From Staphylococcus kloosii (lineage in GTDB: Bacteria > Bacillota > Bacilli > Staphylococcales > Staphylococcaceae): a stretch of 64,000 nt of DNA. This document shows positions 32,437-41,660 of the stretch, one piece after another. The notes beneath the pieces were generated by a model. It did not search any database, was not told the DNA's origin, and worked only from the letters and a program-made list of their open reading frames with translations. The position numbers were made by a program, and so were the translations under genes. The DNA lies in NCBI RefSeq assembly GCF_003019255.1, contig NZ_CP027846.1, positions 2,294,001 to 2,358,000 on the forward strand, read 5' to 3'. How positions within the stretch are numbered: the stretch's first letter is position 1; every line of letters begins with the position of its first letter.

Positions 32437-33954
32437 TTAATGTTGAATTAATGATTCACCAGTCATGTCTTCAGGTTGGTTAACACTCAATAGATCTAAC
32501 AATGTTGGCGCTAAGTCACCTAAACGGCCTGTTTCGCGTAAAGTAACGCCGTCTTTTGTTACGATTACTGGAACTGGATTTGTAGTGTGTGTAGTCATAG
32601 GTTCATCATTGTCAGTTAATACCATGTCAGAGTTACCATGGTCAGCAGTAATAATTGCATTACCACCCATATCGATAATTTTATCAACTACTTCACCTAG
32701 ACATTCATCTACAGCTTCAATTGCTTTAATAGTTGGTTCTAACATACCACTGTGACCAACCATATCAGGGTTAGCAAAGTTGAGTAAGATTAAATCTAAA
32801 TCACCTTTGTTTAACTCTTCGATTAAAGCGTCTTTCACTTCGTATGCACTCATTTCAGGTTTCAAGTCATAAGTAGCTACTTTAGGTGAATCAATTAAGC
32901 GACGACGTTCACCTTCGAATTCATCATTACGACCACCACTCATGAAATAAGTCACGTGAGGGTATTTTTCAGTTTCAGCAATACGTAATTGTTTTAAGCC
33001 ATTGTCTTGAATCACTTCACCAATTGTATTGTTTAAATCTACTTTTTCAAATACAATTTCAGCGTCGACATTGTCATTGTATTTAGTAAACGTTGCGTAA
33101 AATAGATTGTTAACTTGTTCAACTTTGAAGCCATCAAACACTTTGTTTGTAAATACTTCTGAAAGTTGAGCAGCTCTATCAGGACGGAAGTTATAGAAAA
33201 TTACAGCATCATTATCATTAACGCCATTATTTTGATTTTCTACGATAAATGGTTCAACGAATTCATCAGTTAAGCCATTATCATAATTTGCTTCAACGCC
33301 TTCTTTGGCAGAGCTATATTTAGGTCCATCAAAGTTACGAATAGCGTTATAAGCTTTTTCTTCACGATCCCAACGTTTGTCTCTATCCATTGCATAATAA
33401 CGACCAGAAACTGAGGCAAATTTACCAATACCTACTTCTTGGAATTTTTGTTCTGTTTCTTCGATATATTTCAATGCAGATTTTTGATCTACGTCACGAC
33501 CATCTAAGAATGCATGTACATACACTTCTTCTAGTCCTTGTTTTTTAGCTAATTCTAAGATTGCAAATAAGTGTTTATAATGACTGTGTACGCCACCATC
33601 AGATAATAAACCAAATACATGTAATGCAGAGTTATTATCTTTAACGTGTTTAATAGCATTAATAAGCACTTCGTTATCAAAGAAATCTCCGTCTTCAATT
33701 GATTTATTAATACGTGTCAAACTTTGATAAACAATACGTCCAGCACCAATATTCATATGACCAACTTCTGAGTTACCCATTTGACCTTCTGGTAAGCCTA
33801 CGTCTAAACCACTGGCTTCAATTTGAGTCGTTGGGTATTTAGAATAATAACGGTCAAAGTTAGGCTTATGCGCTAATTTAACTGCGTTACCATGTTCACT
33901 TTCTCTATTTGCAAAACCATCTAAGATGATTAATGCAGTTGGTTGTTTTGCCAT
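32437..33954 (-). CDS. gpmI: 2,3-bisphosphoglycerate-independent phosphoglycerate mutase
   Basis: A 505-residue Mn-dependent enzyme that interconverts 3- and 2-phosphoglycerate. The phosphoserine motif GQMGNSEVGHMNIGAGRI has the nucleophile near S62; metal ligands are seen in LIILDGFAN, NFANPDMVGHSG and ITADHGNSD. The start at 33954 lies one base after the tpiA stop, so the genes are coupled; a GAAGGTG box in the end of tpiA serves it. An upstream in-frame extension is discarded. Confidence 0.97.
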   Translation of the reverse strand: MAKQPTALIILDGFANRESEHGNAVKLAHKPNFDRYYSKYPTTQIEASGLDVGLPEGQMGNSEVGHMNIGAGRIVYQSLTRINKSIEDGDFFDNEVLINAIKHVKDNNSALHVFGLLSDGGVHSHYKHLFAILELAKKQGLEEVYVHAFLDGRDVDQKSALKYIEETEQKFQEVGIGKFASVSGRYYAMDRDKRWDREEKAYNAIRNFDGPKYSSAKEGVEANYDNGLTDEFVEPFIVENQNNGVNDNDAVIFYNFRPDRAAQLSEVFTNKVFDGFKVEQVNNLFYATFTKYNDNVDAEIVFEKVDLNNTIGEVIQDNGLKQLRIAETEKYPHVTYFMSGGRNDEFEGERRRLIDSPKVATYDLKPEMSAYEVKDALIEELNKGDLDLILLNFANPDMVGHSGMLEPTIKAIEAVDECLGEVVDKIIDMGGNAIITADHGNSDMVLTDNDEPMTTHTTNPVPVIVTKDGVTLRETGRLGDLAPTLLDLLSVNQPEDMTGESLIQH

Positions 33955-33955
33955 A

Positions 33956-34717
33956 CTATTTCGCACCTTCTAACAATTGTACAAAATCATCGACTTTAAG
34001 TGATGCGCCACCTACTAATGCGCCGTCGATATCTGATTCTGCCATGTACTCTTTAATATTATTTGGTTTAACACTGCCACCGTATTGAATACGTGTAGCG
34101 TCTGCAACTTCTTGGCTCGTAGCGTCTGCAACTGTTTTTCTAACAAATGCACACATTTCGTTTGCATCTTTAGCAGTTGATGATTTACCAGTACCGATTG
34201 CCCAAACTGGTTCATAAGCAATGATAACTTGTTTAAGTTGATCGTCAGATAAACCTTCGATTGCTTTTTTAACTTGGTTGCCAACAACTTCGTTAGCTTT
34301 ACCGCTTTCGCGTTCTTCGTCTGTTTCACCCACACAAATAATTGGTGTCATACCATGATTAAATACTGCGTGTGCTTTTTTATTAATTTCTTCATCTGTT
34401 TCATGGAAGATGTCACGACGTTCTGAATGTCCGATTACTACATATTGAACGCCTAAATCAGCTAATGCTACTGGAGATGTTTCACCAGTAAACGCACCAT
34501 TGTCTTCATAGTAAGCATTTTGCGCACCGATTTTTAAACCTTGTGCTTTGCCATCTTTGACTAATGTTACTAATGCATCTAATTGGATTGTTGGTGCACA
34601 AATAACTGATTCTACTTCGTTTGTATCTGGTAATGCAGGTAATGCATTAACAAAATCTTTAGCTTCTTGAACTGTTTTATTCATTTTCCAGTTACCAGCG
34701 ATAATAGGTTTTCTCAT
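33956..34717 (-). CDS. tpiA: Triosephosphate isomerase
   Basis: A 253-residue TIM barrel interconverting dihydroxyacetone phosphate and glyceraldehyde 3-phosphate. Active-site lysine in GNWKMNK, catalytic histidine in VIGHSERR near 95-97, glutamate in AYEPVWAIGTG near 168, and the phosphate loop YGGSVKP are all present. It is 70 bases after pgk and immediately before gpmI. The start follows AGGAGTG. Confidence 0.98.
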   Translation of the reverse strand: MRKPIIAGNWKMNKTVQEAKDFVNALPALPDTNEVESVICAPTIQLDALVTLVKDGKAQGLKIGAQNAYYEDNGAFTGETSPVALADLGVQYVVIGHSERRDIFHETDEEINKKAHAVFNHGMTPIICVGETDEERESGKANEVVGNQVKKAIEGLSDDQLKQVIIAYEPVWAIGTGKSSTAKDANEMCAFVRKTVADATSQEVADATRIQYGGSVKPNNIKEYMAESDIDGALVGGASLKVDDFVQLLEGAK

Positions 34718-34787
34718 TATATTACACTCCTATAAGTTTGTTTATGTTCTTATCATAAGCATAGTTAATTCTTGTTGTATTATCAAT

Positions 34788-35978
34788 TTATTTATCAGAG
34801 ATTGATTCTACACCAGGTAGTGTTTTACCTTCTAAATATTCTAGTGAAGCACCGCCACCTGTTGAAATATGACTGAAGTCATCAGCGTAACCTAATGAAA
34901 TTGCAGCTGCAGCTGAATCGCCACCACCGATAATTGTATTAGCATCTTTTAATTCAGCGATTGCTTCACAAATACCGATAGTACCTTTAGCAAAGTTACT
35001 TAATTCAAATACACCCATAGGTCCATTCCATACTACTGTATGTGCACCTTGTAATTGTTCTTTGAATAATTCAACTGTTTTAGGACCAACATCCATTGCT
35101 TCTTGGTCAGCTGGAATATCATCAACAGAAACAACTGTAATTTCAGCGTCATTTGAAAATTCTTTCGCAACTTTACAATCTACAGGTAACACGATTTGAT
35201 CGCCAGCGCGGTCAAGTAAATCTTTAGCAAAGTCAACTTTATCTTCCTCTAATAGAGATTGACCGATTTCCTTACCTTGTGCTTTAAAGAATGTGTAAGA
35301 CATACCACCACCGATAAGTACTTTATCAGCAATGTTAAGTAAATTAGTGATAACACCAATTTTATCTGATACTTTTGCTCCACCTAAAATAGCTACTACA
35401 GGTTTATCGGGATTTTCAACTACGCCACCGATATATTTAATTTCTTTATCCATTAAATAACCAGCTGCAGTTTCAAGATTAGATGCGATACCTACGTTTG
35501 AAGCATGCTCACGGTGTGCAGTACCAAAAGCATCATTAACGAATACGTCGCCTAATGAAGCCCAGTATTTACCTAATTCTGGATCATTTTTAGATTCTTT
35601 TTTACCATCAACATCTTCAAAACGAGTATTTTCTACTAAAAGGATTTCTCCTTCGTTTAAATCTTTGATAGCAGTTTCTAATTGTTCTCCACGTGTAGTT
35701 GGAACAAATACTACTTCTTTACTTAATTTCTTAGATAAATCAGCAGCTACTGGTTTTAAGCTTAATGATGCTTTATCACTTTCTTCTTTAACTTTACCTA
35801 AGTGAGAGAATAATACGACTTTACCACCTTGTTCAGCAATATATTTAATTGTTGGTAAAGCTTGAACAATTCTGTTGTCGTCAGTAATTTCTCCATCTTT
35901 CATTGGTACGTTAAAGTCAGCACGTACAAGTACAGTTTTACCTTTCAAATCTAAGTCAGATACAATTTTTTTAGTCAT
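34788..35978 (-). CDS. pgk: Phosphoglycerate kinase
   Basis: A 396-residue kinase making ATP from 1,3-bisphosphoglycerate. The N-terminal VLVRADFNVPMKDGEI, the FSHLGKVK and AFGTAHREHAS substrate loops, the hinge ILGGAKVSDKIGV, and the nucleotide loop VVWNGPMGVFE with IIGGGDSAAA are seen. The start follows GAGGAGGA. A hairpin terminator sits between gapA and this gene, so its level is likely lower than that of gapA. Confidence 0.98.
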   Translation of the reverse strand: MTKKIVSDLDLKGKTVLVRADFNVPMKDGEITDDNRIVQALPTIKYIAEQGGKVVLFSHLGKVKEESDKASLSLKPVAADLSKKLSKEVVFVPTTRGEQLETAIKDLNEGEILLVENTRFEDVDGKKESKNDPELGKYWASLGDVFVNDAFGTAHREHASNVGIASNLETAAGYLMDKEIKYIGGVVENPDKPVVAILGGAKVSDKIGVITNLLNIADKVLIGGGMSYTFFKAQGKEIGQSLLEEDKVDFAKDLLDRAGDQIVLPVDCKVAKEFSNDAEITVVSVDDIPADQEAMDVGPKTVELFKEQLQGAHTVVWNGPMGVFELSNFAKGTIGICEAIAELKDANTIIGGGDSAAAAISLGYADDFSHISTGGGASLEYLEGKTLPGVESISDK

Positions 35979-36011
35979 CTAAACTTCCTCCTCTTTGTGG
36001 GACAATAAAGT

Positions 36012-36046
36012 AAAAATAAGCGGAGAAGCGTTTGTGCTCCCCGCTT
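36012..36046 (-). terminator. Internal terminator between gapA and pgk
   Basis: On minus, AAGCGGGGAGC and GCTTCTCCGCTT pair, followed by ATTTTTA. It would end part of the gapA transcripts. Confidence 0.75.
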
Positions 36047-36109
36047 ACTCCTAAGCTTATTAATAAAATTTAACAGCACATCGGCCTTGCTAAATTAAAC
36101 TATCTTAAC

Positions 36110-37117
36110 TTATTTAGCTTGTGATGCTAAGAATTCTAAAGTACGAACTAATTGAGAAGTGTAAGACATTTCATTGTCATACCAAGCCGCAACTTTAACT
36201 AATTGACGGTCACCAACAGTCATTACACGAGTTTGTGTAGCGTCGAATAATGAACCGTAAGTCATACCGATTACGTCAGAAGAAACGATTTCGTCTTCAG
36301 TGTAACCAAATGATTCGTTTGAAGCATTTTTCATTGCGTTGTTTACATCTTCAACACTTACGTCTTTTTCTAATACAACTGTTAATTCAGTTAATGAACC
36401 TGTTGCAACTGGAACACGTTGTGCGCCACCGTCTAATTTTCCGTCGATTTCAGGAATAACTAAACCGATTGCTTTTGCAGCACCTGTTGAGTTAGGGATG
36501 ATGTTTTCTGCTGCTGCACGAGCACGACGTTTGTCACCTTTTCTGTGAGGAGCATCTTGTGTGCTTTGGTCACCAGTGTAAGCGTGGATAGTTGTCATTA
36601 AACCTTCAACTAAACTAAATTCATCATTTAAAACTTTAGCTACTGGAGCTAATGAGTTAGTAGTACATGAAGCACCTGATACTACTGATTCTGAACCGTC
36701 TAATTCGTTGTGGTTAGTGTTGTAAACGATTGTTTTTAAGTCGCCTGTAGCTGGAGCTGAAATTAAAACTTTTTTAGCGCCTGCATCGATATGAGCTGAA
36801 GCTTTATCTTTATCAGCAAATAAACCAGTACATTCTAAGACAACATCGATATCTAAGTCGCCCCATGGTAATTTACTTGGATCTGGTTCAGAGAATGATT
36901 TAACTTCTTGACCATTTACGCGGAAGCCGTTTTCTTCAACTTCAACTTCTCCAGTGAAACGACCTTGCATTGTGTCATATTTTAATAAGTGTGCTAACAT
37001 TTCGTCATCTGTTAAGTCGTTAACTGCTACTACATCGATTCCGTCAACGTTTTGAATTCTTCTAAATGCTAAACGACCAATTCTACCAAAACCATTAATT
37101 GCTACTTTAACTGCCAT
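36110..37117 (-). CDS. gapA: Glyceraldehyde-3-phosphate dehydrogenase (glycolytic)
   Basis: A 335-residue NAD-dependent enzyme. GFGRIGRLAFRR binds NAD, SGASCTTNSLAPVAK has the catalytic cysteine near 151, and the histidine lies in TTIHAYTGDQ. NDLTDDEMLAHLLKYD is typical of glycolytic Firmicute GapA. It follows the GapR gene by 40 bases and shares its operator and promoter. An AAGGAGG box precedes the ATG. Codon use is strongly biased, as expected for a highly expressed gene. Confidence 0.98.
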   Translation of the reverse strand: MAVKVAINGFGRIGRLAFRRIQNVDGIDVVAVNDLTDDEMLAHLLKYDTMQGRFTGEVEVEENGFRVNGQEVKSFSEPDPSKLPWGDLDIDVVLECTGLFADKDKASAHIDAGAKKVLISAPATGDLKTIVYNTNHNELDGSESVVSGASCTTNSLAPVAKVLNDEFSLVEGLMTTIHAYTGDQSTQDAPHRKGDKRRARAAAENIIPNSTGAAKAIGLVIPEIDGKLDGGAQRVPVATGSLTELTVVLEKDVSVEDVNNAMKNASNESFGYTEDEIVSSDVIGMTYGSLFDATQTRVMTVGDRQLVKVAAWYDNEMSYTSQLVRTLEFLASQAK

Positions 37118-37157
37118 TATAATGGCCTCCTTTAAAATGAATATTTAAAAAGCTAAA

Positions 37158-38186
37158 TTACTTTTTATTACTATGATTTGCTATTACTTGTGCTGCACCT
37201 TCATCAGTTATTAAAACTGTGTTCTTAGGGGCAATAGAAAGATAGGCTTTTATCGCCTCACCTTTAGATTTACCCCCTGCTACGGCATAAATAAACCTTT
37301 TCGATTCAAGGTCTTCCAACTGTAGCCCTATCGTTTTCACTCGATGAACTACATCGCCTTGAGCATCGAAATAATAACCAAATGCTTCTCCAACAGCATT
37401 ATGATGTTGAAGTTTTGCAACTGTTTCTTGGGGAGATTGTCTTCTCCGAGCCATCTTCAGCGCATCACCTATGCCGTGAACTGTAATATTTGATTCTTTA
37501 ATTTTTTCTAGCGTATGAATGACTGAAGGTTCATTTAACAATGTATTATAAGTTGTTTCACTTACATTGTCTGGAACATATAACGTTGTATAATCTCCGT
37601 TTGTTTGTTGTGCCATACTAGCAGCAATCGTGTTAGCTTGATAAACAACGTTTTCTCCTAGACCTCCACGTGCCGGAACAAAGAATACTTGATAAGGTTG
37701 TTTATGCATTGACTCACTTACGTAAGCCATTGTTGAACCACCTGTCACAGACACTACCGAATTTTCGTAAAGACTGTTTTCAAGTAATTGTCCAGCTTGA
37801 CGTGCTATTTCAATTTTAACTGATCTTTTAGCATCAGAATCGCCTGGTATAACAAAAACATCTTGAATGCCATAACGTTCTTTTATTATTTGCGCTAAAT
37901 GTTGATCATCAGCAAAAACATTGAAATAACTATTTAATTGTTGAAGTAAAACCTCTCCGTCATGTGTTATTTCCATGCCAGTTGGTTTTACTTTAATTAA
38001 TTCTTGCTTCTTTAGCACGTCTGTTTCAGACCTAAGCACACGTTCAGTCAAATCCATATGCTCGCTTAAACTACGTCTACCTACAGGCTGAGTCTTAGCA
38101 ATAGTAGAAAGAATCGAAAAACGACGATATAACTTTTCAACAATTTCTGGAACTAACTTCTGTTGAATTTTTATCAATTCTTTCAC
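37158..38186 (-). CDS. gapR: Glycolytic operon regulator GapR (CggR)
   Basis: A 342-residue SorC/DeoR-type repressor. Residues about 35-75 form the DNA-binding winged helix (GRRSLSEHMDLTERVLRSETDVLKKQELI), and the rest is the phosphosugar-binding domain, with GSTMAYVSESM and AVAGGKSKGEAI loops that sense fructose-1,6-bisphosphate. It represses the gap operon when glycolytic flux is low. The GTG at 38186 is chosen because GGAGG lies six bases before; earlier in-frame codons have no site. A repeat-rich operator lies 30 bases upstream. Confidence 0.95.
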   Translation of the reverse strand: MKELIKIQQKLVPEIVEKLYRRFSILSTIAKTQPVGRRSLSEHMDLTERVLRSETDVLKKQELIKVKPTGMEITHDGEVLLQQLNSYFNVFADDQHLAQIIKERYGIQDVFVIPGDSDAKRSVKIEIARQAGQLLENSLYENSVVSVTGGSTMAYVSESMHKQPYQVFFVPARGGLGENVVYQANTIAASMAQQTNGDYTTLYVPDNVSETTYNTLLNEPSVIHTLEKIKESNITVHGIGDALKMARRRQSPQETVAKLQHHNAVGEAFGYYFDAQGDVVHRVKTIGLQLEDLESKRFIYAVAGGKSKGEAIKAYLSIAPKNTVLITDEGAAQVIANHSNKK

Positions 38187-38214
38187 TACTAACCTCCTCC
38201 GTTTCTTGTTCAAA

Positions 38215-38263
38215 GGGTCAACTAACAACCATAGGTTGACGTTTTACGTCCCTTGTGGGACAA
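38215..38263 (-). promoter_or_regulatory. Probable GapR operator
   Basis: Three nested or adjacent inverted repeats occur between promoter and start: GTCAAC/GTTGAC, GACGT/ACGTC (spacer AAA) and GTCCC/GGGAC. B. subtilis CggR binds repeated GGGAC/GTC elements in the same position, so this is taken as the autoregulatory operator. Confidence 0.65.
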
Positions 38264-38287
38264 AAAAATATAACCTCTACATTTGCA

Positions 38288-38316
38288 ATAGTACTACTAT
38301 ATATAAAAAATTGCAA
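38288..38316 (-). promoter_or_regulatory. Promoter of the gapR-gapA operon
   Basis: On minus, TTGCAA (plus 38311-38316), a 17-bp spacer and TACTAT (plus 38288-38293), just upstream of the operator. Confidence 0.6.
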
Positions 38317-38501
38317 GTATAAGCTCAGTTAGCTAACCACAATTTAATTTTTATCTTCTTAAGGGCTTTAATGACTACATTATTAATTTATACCCCTAAT
38401 ACAAAATATTAATCATTATTTCTACGCTATAGTATCATTTAGCCATTTGCGTTAAACTAACGTTGATAACTACACCATTATATTTTAAAGGTGGGACCAT
38501 A

Positions 38502-38720
38502 ATGCACCAAAATGACAAACAAGAAATATTAGAACCTGGAGATAAAAATTATAAAGATAATCATCACTTTTCAAACCAATATGATAATCACACTATAAAA
38601 GGACATACAAGAGTCTTTAATTGTGGTTGTTTCCCATTAAGTATCGGCTGTGTTGGTTTGATTATAATAATCATAGCAGTATTCCATTTTGTAAGTTATT
38701 TATTCTCATTACTCTTTTAA
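38502..38720 (+). CDS. Small membrane protein with CGC motif
   Basis: A 72-residue protein with a polar N-terminal half (QEILEPGDKNYKDNHHFSNQ) and a C-terminal membrane helix (about 47-70) preceded by VFNCGCFPLSIGCVG, which contains three cysteines. I do not recognise a family. The ATG at 38502 follows AAAGGTGGG. It converges with the repeat-rich protein gene and shares a bidirectional terminator. Confidence 0.6.
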   Translation: MHQNDKQEILEPGDKNYKDNHHFSNQYDNHTIKGHTRVFNCGCFPLSIGCVGLIIIIIAVFHFVSYLFSLLF

Positions 38721-38739
38721 AGCTTTAAGCAAAAATTTA

Positions 38740-38768
38740 GGCTGAGACACACTTAAATGTCTCAGCCT
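38740..38768. terminator. Bidirectional terminator
   Basis: AGGCTGAGACA and TGTCTCAGCCT form an 11-bp stem with T-rich sequence on both sides, between two convergent genes. Confidence 0.8.
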
Positions 38769-38778
38769 ATTTGTTTTA

Positions 38779-39411
38779 TTAATCGTCTTTATCTGATTGT
38801 TTATCTTGAGAGGAATTTGAATTACTTTTCGGTTGTTCTGTTTTTGGTTGCTCAGTTTTAGGTTGTTGAGTCTTTGGCTGCTCTGTTTTTGGTTCCTCTG
38901 TTTTTGGTTCTTCGGTCTTTGGTTCTTCAGTTTTTGGCTCTTCAGTTGACTTTTCCTCTGTCTTTGGCTCATCTGTTTTTTCTTCTGTTGTCTTTTCTTC
39001 AGTTTTTTCTTCAGTCGTCTTTTCTTCTTTAGTAGGTCGTTCTTTTGTTTGTTGAGTAGACTTACGCGCTCTATTTTGCGTCGTTTGTTGTTGAGTTTGT
39101 TGTGTCTGTTGAGTCTGTTGTGTTTGCTGAGTTTGTTGTGTCTGCATTGTCTGTTGCGATTCTTGTGTTTGTTCGTCCGATTGCTCTTTATCTTTTTTCT
39201 TTTTCTCTTTATCTTTCTTTTCTTTGTCTTTCTTTTCTTGATCTTTCTTCGCTTTTTCTTCTTCTTTCTGATGTTGCAGTCGTTCATTGGATTTATTTGA
39301 ATGATCAACAAACGCAAATATGGCAAAAGCTAAGCCACCTATTAAAAGTAAAATGATTACAACACTAATAGCTTTGGCCAAACCACTCATTTTTTTATTT
39401 TGATTCGACAT
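38779..39411 (-). CDS. Membrane-anchored low-complexity repeat protein
   Basis: A 210-residue protein with a short cytoplasmic start, one membrane helix (about 11-35) and a long extracellular tail of simple repeats. The tail runs through a K/E/D-rich part (45-75), a Q/T-rich part with tandem TQQ units (90-110), T/E/K blocks, and about ten tandem pentapeptides of the EEPKT or EQPKT type (150-195), then S/D. Such tails usually span or bind the cell wall. There is no LPXTG motif. No family is recognised. The repeats are prone to length change. Confidence 0.65.
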   Translation of the reverse strand: MSNQNKKMSGLAKAISVVIILLLIGGLAFAIFAFVDHSNKSNERLQHQKEEEKAKKDQEKKDKEKKDKEKKKKDKEQSDEQTQESQQTMQTQQTQQTQQTQQTQQTQQQTTQNRARKSTQQTKERPTKEEKTTEEKTEEKTTEEKTDEPKTEEKSTEEPKTEEPKTEEPKTEEPKTEQPKTQQPKTEQPKTEQPKSNSNSSQDKQSDKDD

Positions 39412-39671
39412 AAACTTCCCTCACTTTAAAATCTCTCTAATTTATTTAACTTACTACTATCTTATTACATTAAGACATTATATTTTAACCTATTTATTGC
39501 AAAAGTTGAATTAATTAGTTATCAAACAACAAAATAAGTCGTTTTTATACGTATACACTCTAAGATTATACTTATGTTATTACTATACTTATAGTAATCT
39601 AAATAGAGGAAGTGTTTCAACATTTAATAGGTTAAATTTTATATAATTTATAATTTAAGGAGTATAACTAG

Positions 39672-39854
39672 ATGACAAAACATGATCCTTTTGAAGAACT
39701 TGAAGATAATAAAAATGTTAAAGGACAATCAATTAAACAAATGATGTTAGAAAATGACCATTATCATTCAAAGAAGCATAGTAAGTTCTCGTTTAGCATT
39801 TTTATCATAGCGTTATTAATTGTTATATTTGTTATAGGCATGTTTATCATATAA
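39672..39854 (+). CDS. Small membrane protein, 60 residues
   Basis: A polar N-terminus (HDPFEELEDNKNVKGQSIKQMMLEND) is followed by one membrane helix at 38-59. I do not recognise it. An AAGGAG box precedes the ATG. It is a solitary gene before the epimerase, with the same direction and 138 bases between them. Confidence 0.6.
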   Translation: MTKHDPFEELEDNKNVKGQSIKQMMLENDHYHSKKHSKFSFSIFIIALLIVIFVIGMFII

Positions 39855-39992
39855 ATTTTATAACTTTAAAATTGCGAACTATATTTTTTACAAAACAAAT
39901 TTTTAACGTCTTTGTTGTAAAATACGTTATACTGGTTTATATACTTCATATAATAATGATAATAACTGAAACTAAATACCTGAGGTGATACA

Positions 39993-40889
39993 ATGAAAAA
40001 TTATTTAATAACTGGCGGCACTGGTATGGTGGGTACCCAGTTAGTTGATGCAATTAAAGAGAGTGATGCACATATAACTATATTAACCCGTCAAGATAAA
40101 TCAAGTAATCACCCTAAAATAAGCTACGTTAATTGGTCTAAACCGGAATGGCAATCATTAGTACCAGACATCGATATTGTTATCAACTTGGCTGGCGCTA
40201 GTTTAAATAAACGTTGGACTACAAAATACAAACAAACCATTATGTTAAGTAGATTACAATCTACACAAGCATTATATGAACTATTTAAAGATAGAAGCCA
40301 CAAACCTGAAGTTCTTTTTAATGCTAGCGCAGTAGGATATTATAAACCTGATTTACATCAAACATATACTGAACTATATCGTACATTACCTTTCGATTTT
40401 TTATCAGAAGTTGTCTATCAGTGGGAACGTAAGGCAAAACAATTTGAAACATTGGGTACACGCGTAGTAATTGGCAGATTTGGAATGGTACTCTCTAATG
40501 AAGGTGGCGCATTACCATTAATGAAACTACCATACAATTTATATGTAGGTGGTAAAATTGGTTCTGGTCGTCAATGGTATTCATGGATTCATTTAGAAGA
40601 CCTTACTCGTGCTATCTTATTTGTAATTAGCAATAACAAAGCGCACGGTGTTTTTAATTTCACTACACCTATTGCCGAACGCCAAAATTTATTCGGTTAT
40701 ACACTTGGACGTATTATGGATAAACCTCATTACACATGGGTCCCATCCACATTGATTCGCCTCGTATTAGGACAAATGTCCACGGTAGTACTAGACACTC
40801 AAAAAGTTATTCCTAATAAATTAGAATCACTAGACTTCAATTTCAAATTCAATAATTTAAAAGTAGCACTTGAAAATTTAGAATATTAA
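39993..40889 (+). CDS. TIGR01777-family epimerase (extended SDR)
   Basis: A 298-residue Rossmann-fold protein. ITGGTGMVGTQLVDAI is the nucleotide loop and VINLAGASLNKRW is the second SDR motif, while NASAVGYY places the active-site tyrosine. The C-terminal RLVLGQMS...QKVIPNKLESLDFNF is characteristic of the YfcH/TIGR01777 family. The substrate is unknown. A GAGGTGA box sets the start. The same gene lies beside clpP in other staphylococci, and it converges with clpP on a shared terminator. Confidence 0.9.
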   Translation: MKNYLITGGTGMVGTQLVDAIKESDAHITILTRQDKSSNHPKISYVNWSKPEWQSLVPDIDIVINLAGASLNKRWTTKYKQTIMLSRLQSTQALYELFKDRSHKPEVLFNASAVGYYKPDLHQTYTELYRTLPFDFLSEVVYQWERKAKQFETLGTRVVIGRFGMVLSNEGGALPLMKLPYNLYVGGKIGSGRQWYSWIHLEDLTRAILFVISNNKAHGVFNFTTPIAERQNLFGYTLGRIMDKPHYTWVPSTLIRLVLGQMSTVVLDTQKVIPNKLESLDFNFKFNNLKVALENLEY

Positions 40890-40891
40890 AC

Positions 40892-40925
40892 AAAAAAAAC
40901 AGCCCTATTAAGGGCTGTTTTTTTA
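40892..40925. terminator. Bidirectional terminator between the epimerase gene and clpP
   Basis: AAAAAACAGCCCT and its complement form a stem with A and T runs on both sides. Confidence 0.9.
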
Positions 40926-41510
40926 TTATGCTTCCGGTTCCATTACTTGGTCAACTAAGCCATATTCTTTAGCTTCATTTGCTGATAAGAAATTATCACG
41001 ATCTGTATCTTTTTCAATTTGTTCAATTGATTGACCAGTACGTTCAGCTAAAATTTGATTTAATTTAGCACGTGTTTTTAAGATATGGTTTGCTGCAATT
41101 TCAATTTCTGTTGCTTGACCTTGAGCGCCGCCTAAAGGTTGGTGAATCATTACTTCAGCATTTGGTAAAGCAAAACGTTTACCTTTAGCTCCTGCTGCTA
41201 ATAAGAATGATCCCATAGATGCTGCCATACCAATACAAATAGTTTGTACATCTGGTTTAATATGTTGAATTGTATCATAAATTGCGAAACCAGCAGTTAC
41301 ACTACCTCCTGGTGAATTGATATAAAGATAAATATCTTTATCAGCATCTTGTGCTTGTAAGAATAACAATTGAGATACAATTGAGTTTGCTACATTGTCA
41401 TCAATTTGAGAACCTAACATGATAATACGGTCTTTTAATAAACGTGAGTAAATGTCATAAGCACGTTCACCACGGTTTGTTGTTTCTATTACTGTAGGAA
41501 TTAAATTCAT
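40926..41510 (-). CDS. clpP: ATP-dependent Clp protease proteolytic subunit
   Basis: A 194-residue serine protease that forms the 14-subunit chamber used by ClpX and ClpC. The catalytic S98 lies in GMAASMGSFLL, H123 in MIHQPLGG, and the aspartate near 172 in KDTDRDNFLSA. Length and ends are normal. It controls stress response and virulence regulators in staphylococci. A CtsR operator overlaps its -35 box, so the gene is induced by heat and protein damage. Confidence 0.98.
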   Translation of the reverse strand: MNLIPTVIETTNRGERAYDIYSRLLKDRIIMLGSQIDDNVANSIVSQLLFLQAQDADKDIYLYINSPGGSVTAGFAIYDTIQHIKPDVQTICIGMAASMGSFLLAAGAKGKRFALPNAEVMIHQPLGGAQGQATEIEIAANHILKTRAKLNQILAERTGQSIEQIEKDTDRDNFLSANEAKEYGLVDQVMEPEA

Positions 41511-41543
41511 TCTGTTTCCTCCTTAATTATAACTGTTGAATTT

Positions 41544-41573
41544 ATTTTAACTTAAAAGTCAAAAATGGTCAAA
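41544..41573 (-). promoter_or_regulatory. clpP promoter with CtsR operator
   Basis: AGTCAAA-AAT-GGTCAAA (plus 41557-41573) is an exact CtsR tandem heptamer. On minus the promoter is TTGACC (plus 41567-41572), a 17-bp spacer, and TAAAAT (plus 41544-41549), so CtsR covers the -35 box. Confidence 0.88.
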
Positions 41574-41660
41574 ACATAAACTCACCTTTTTTAATTCTTT
41601 TCAAAGTCATCATTGACCAATACTTTGAACATTTGTAAACTATTGGTATTGTATATTTTA

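Noticed and set aside
36250..36548. Two plus-strand frames opposite gapA
   Set aside because: They mirror the strong codon bias of gapA and have no ribosome sites or recognisable products.
38709..39326. Long lysine/arginine-rich frame of 205 codons overlapping the repeat protein
   Set aside because: It is a phase-shifted reading of the tandem repeats of the gene at 38779, which has the ribosome site, start and membrane helix.
41600..41640. Second CtsR-like element (TTGACC-N4-CTTTGAA)
   Set aside because: The spacing is four instead of three and the second half deviates, so it does not fit the CtsR consensus well enough.
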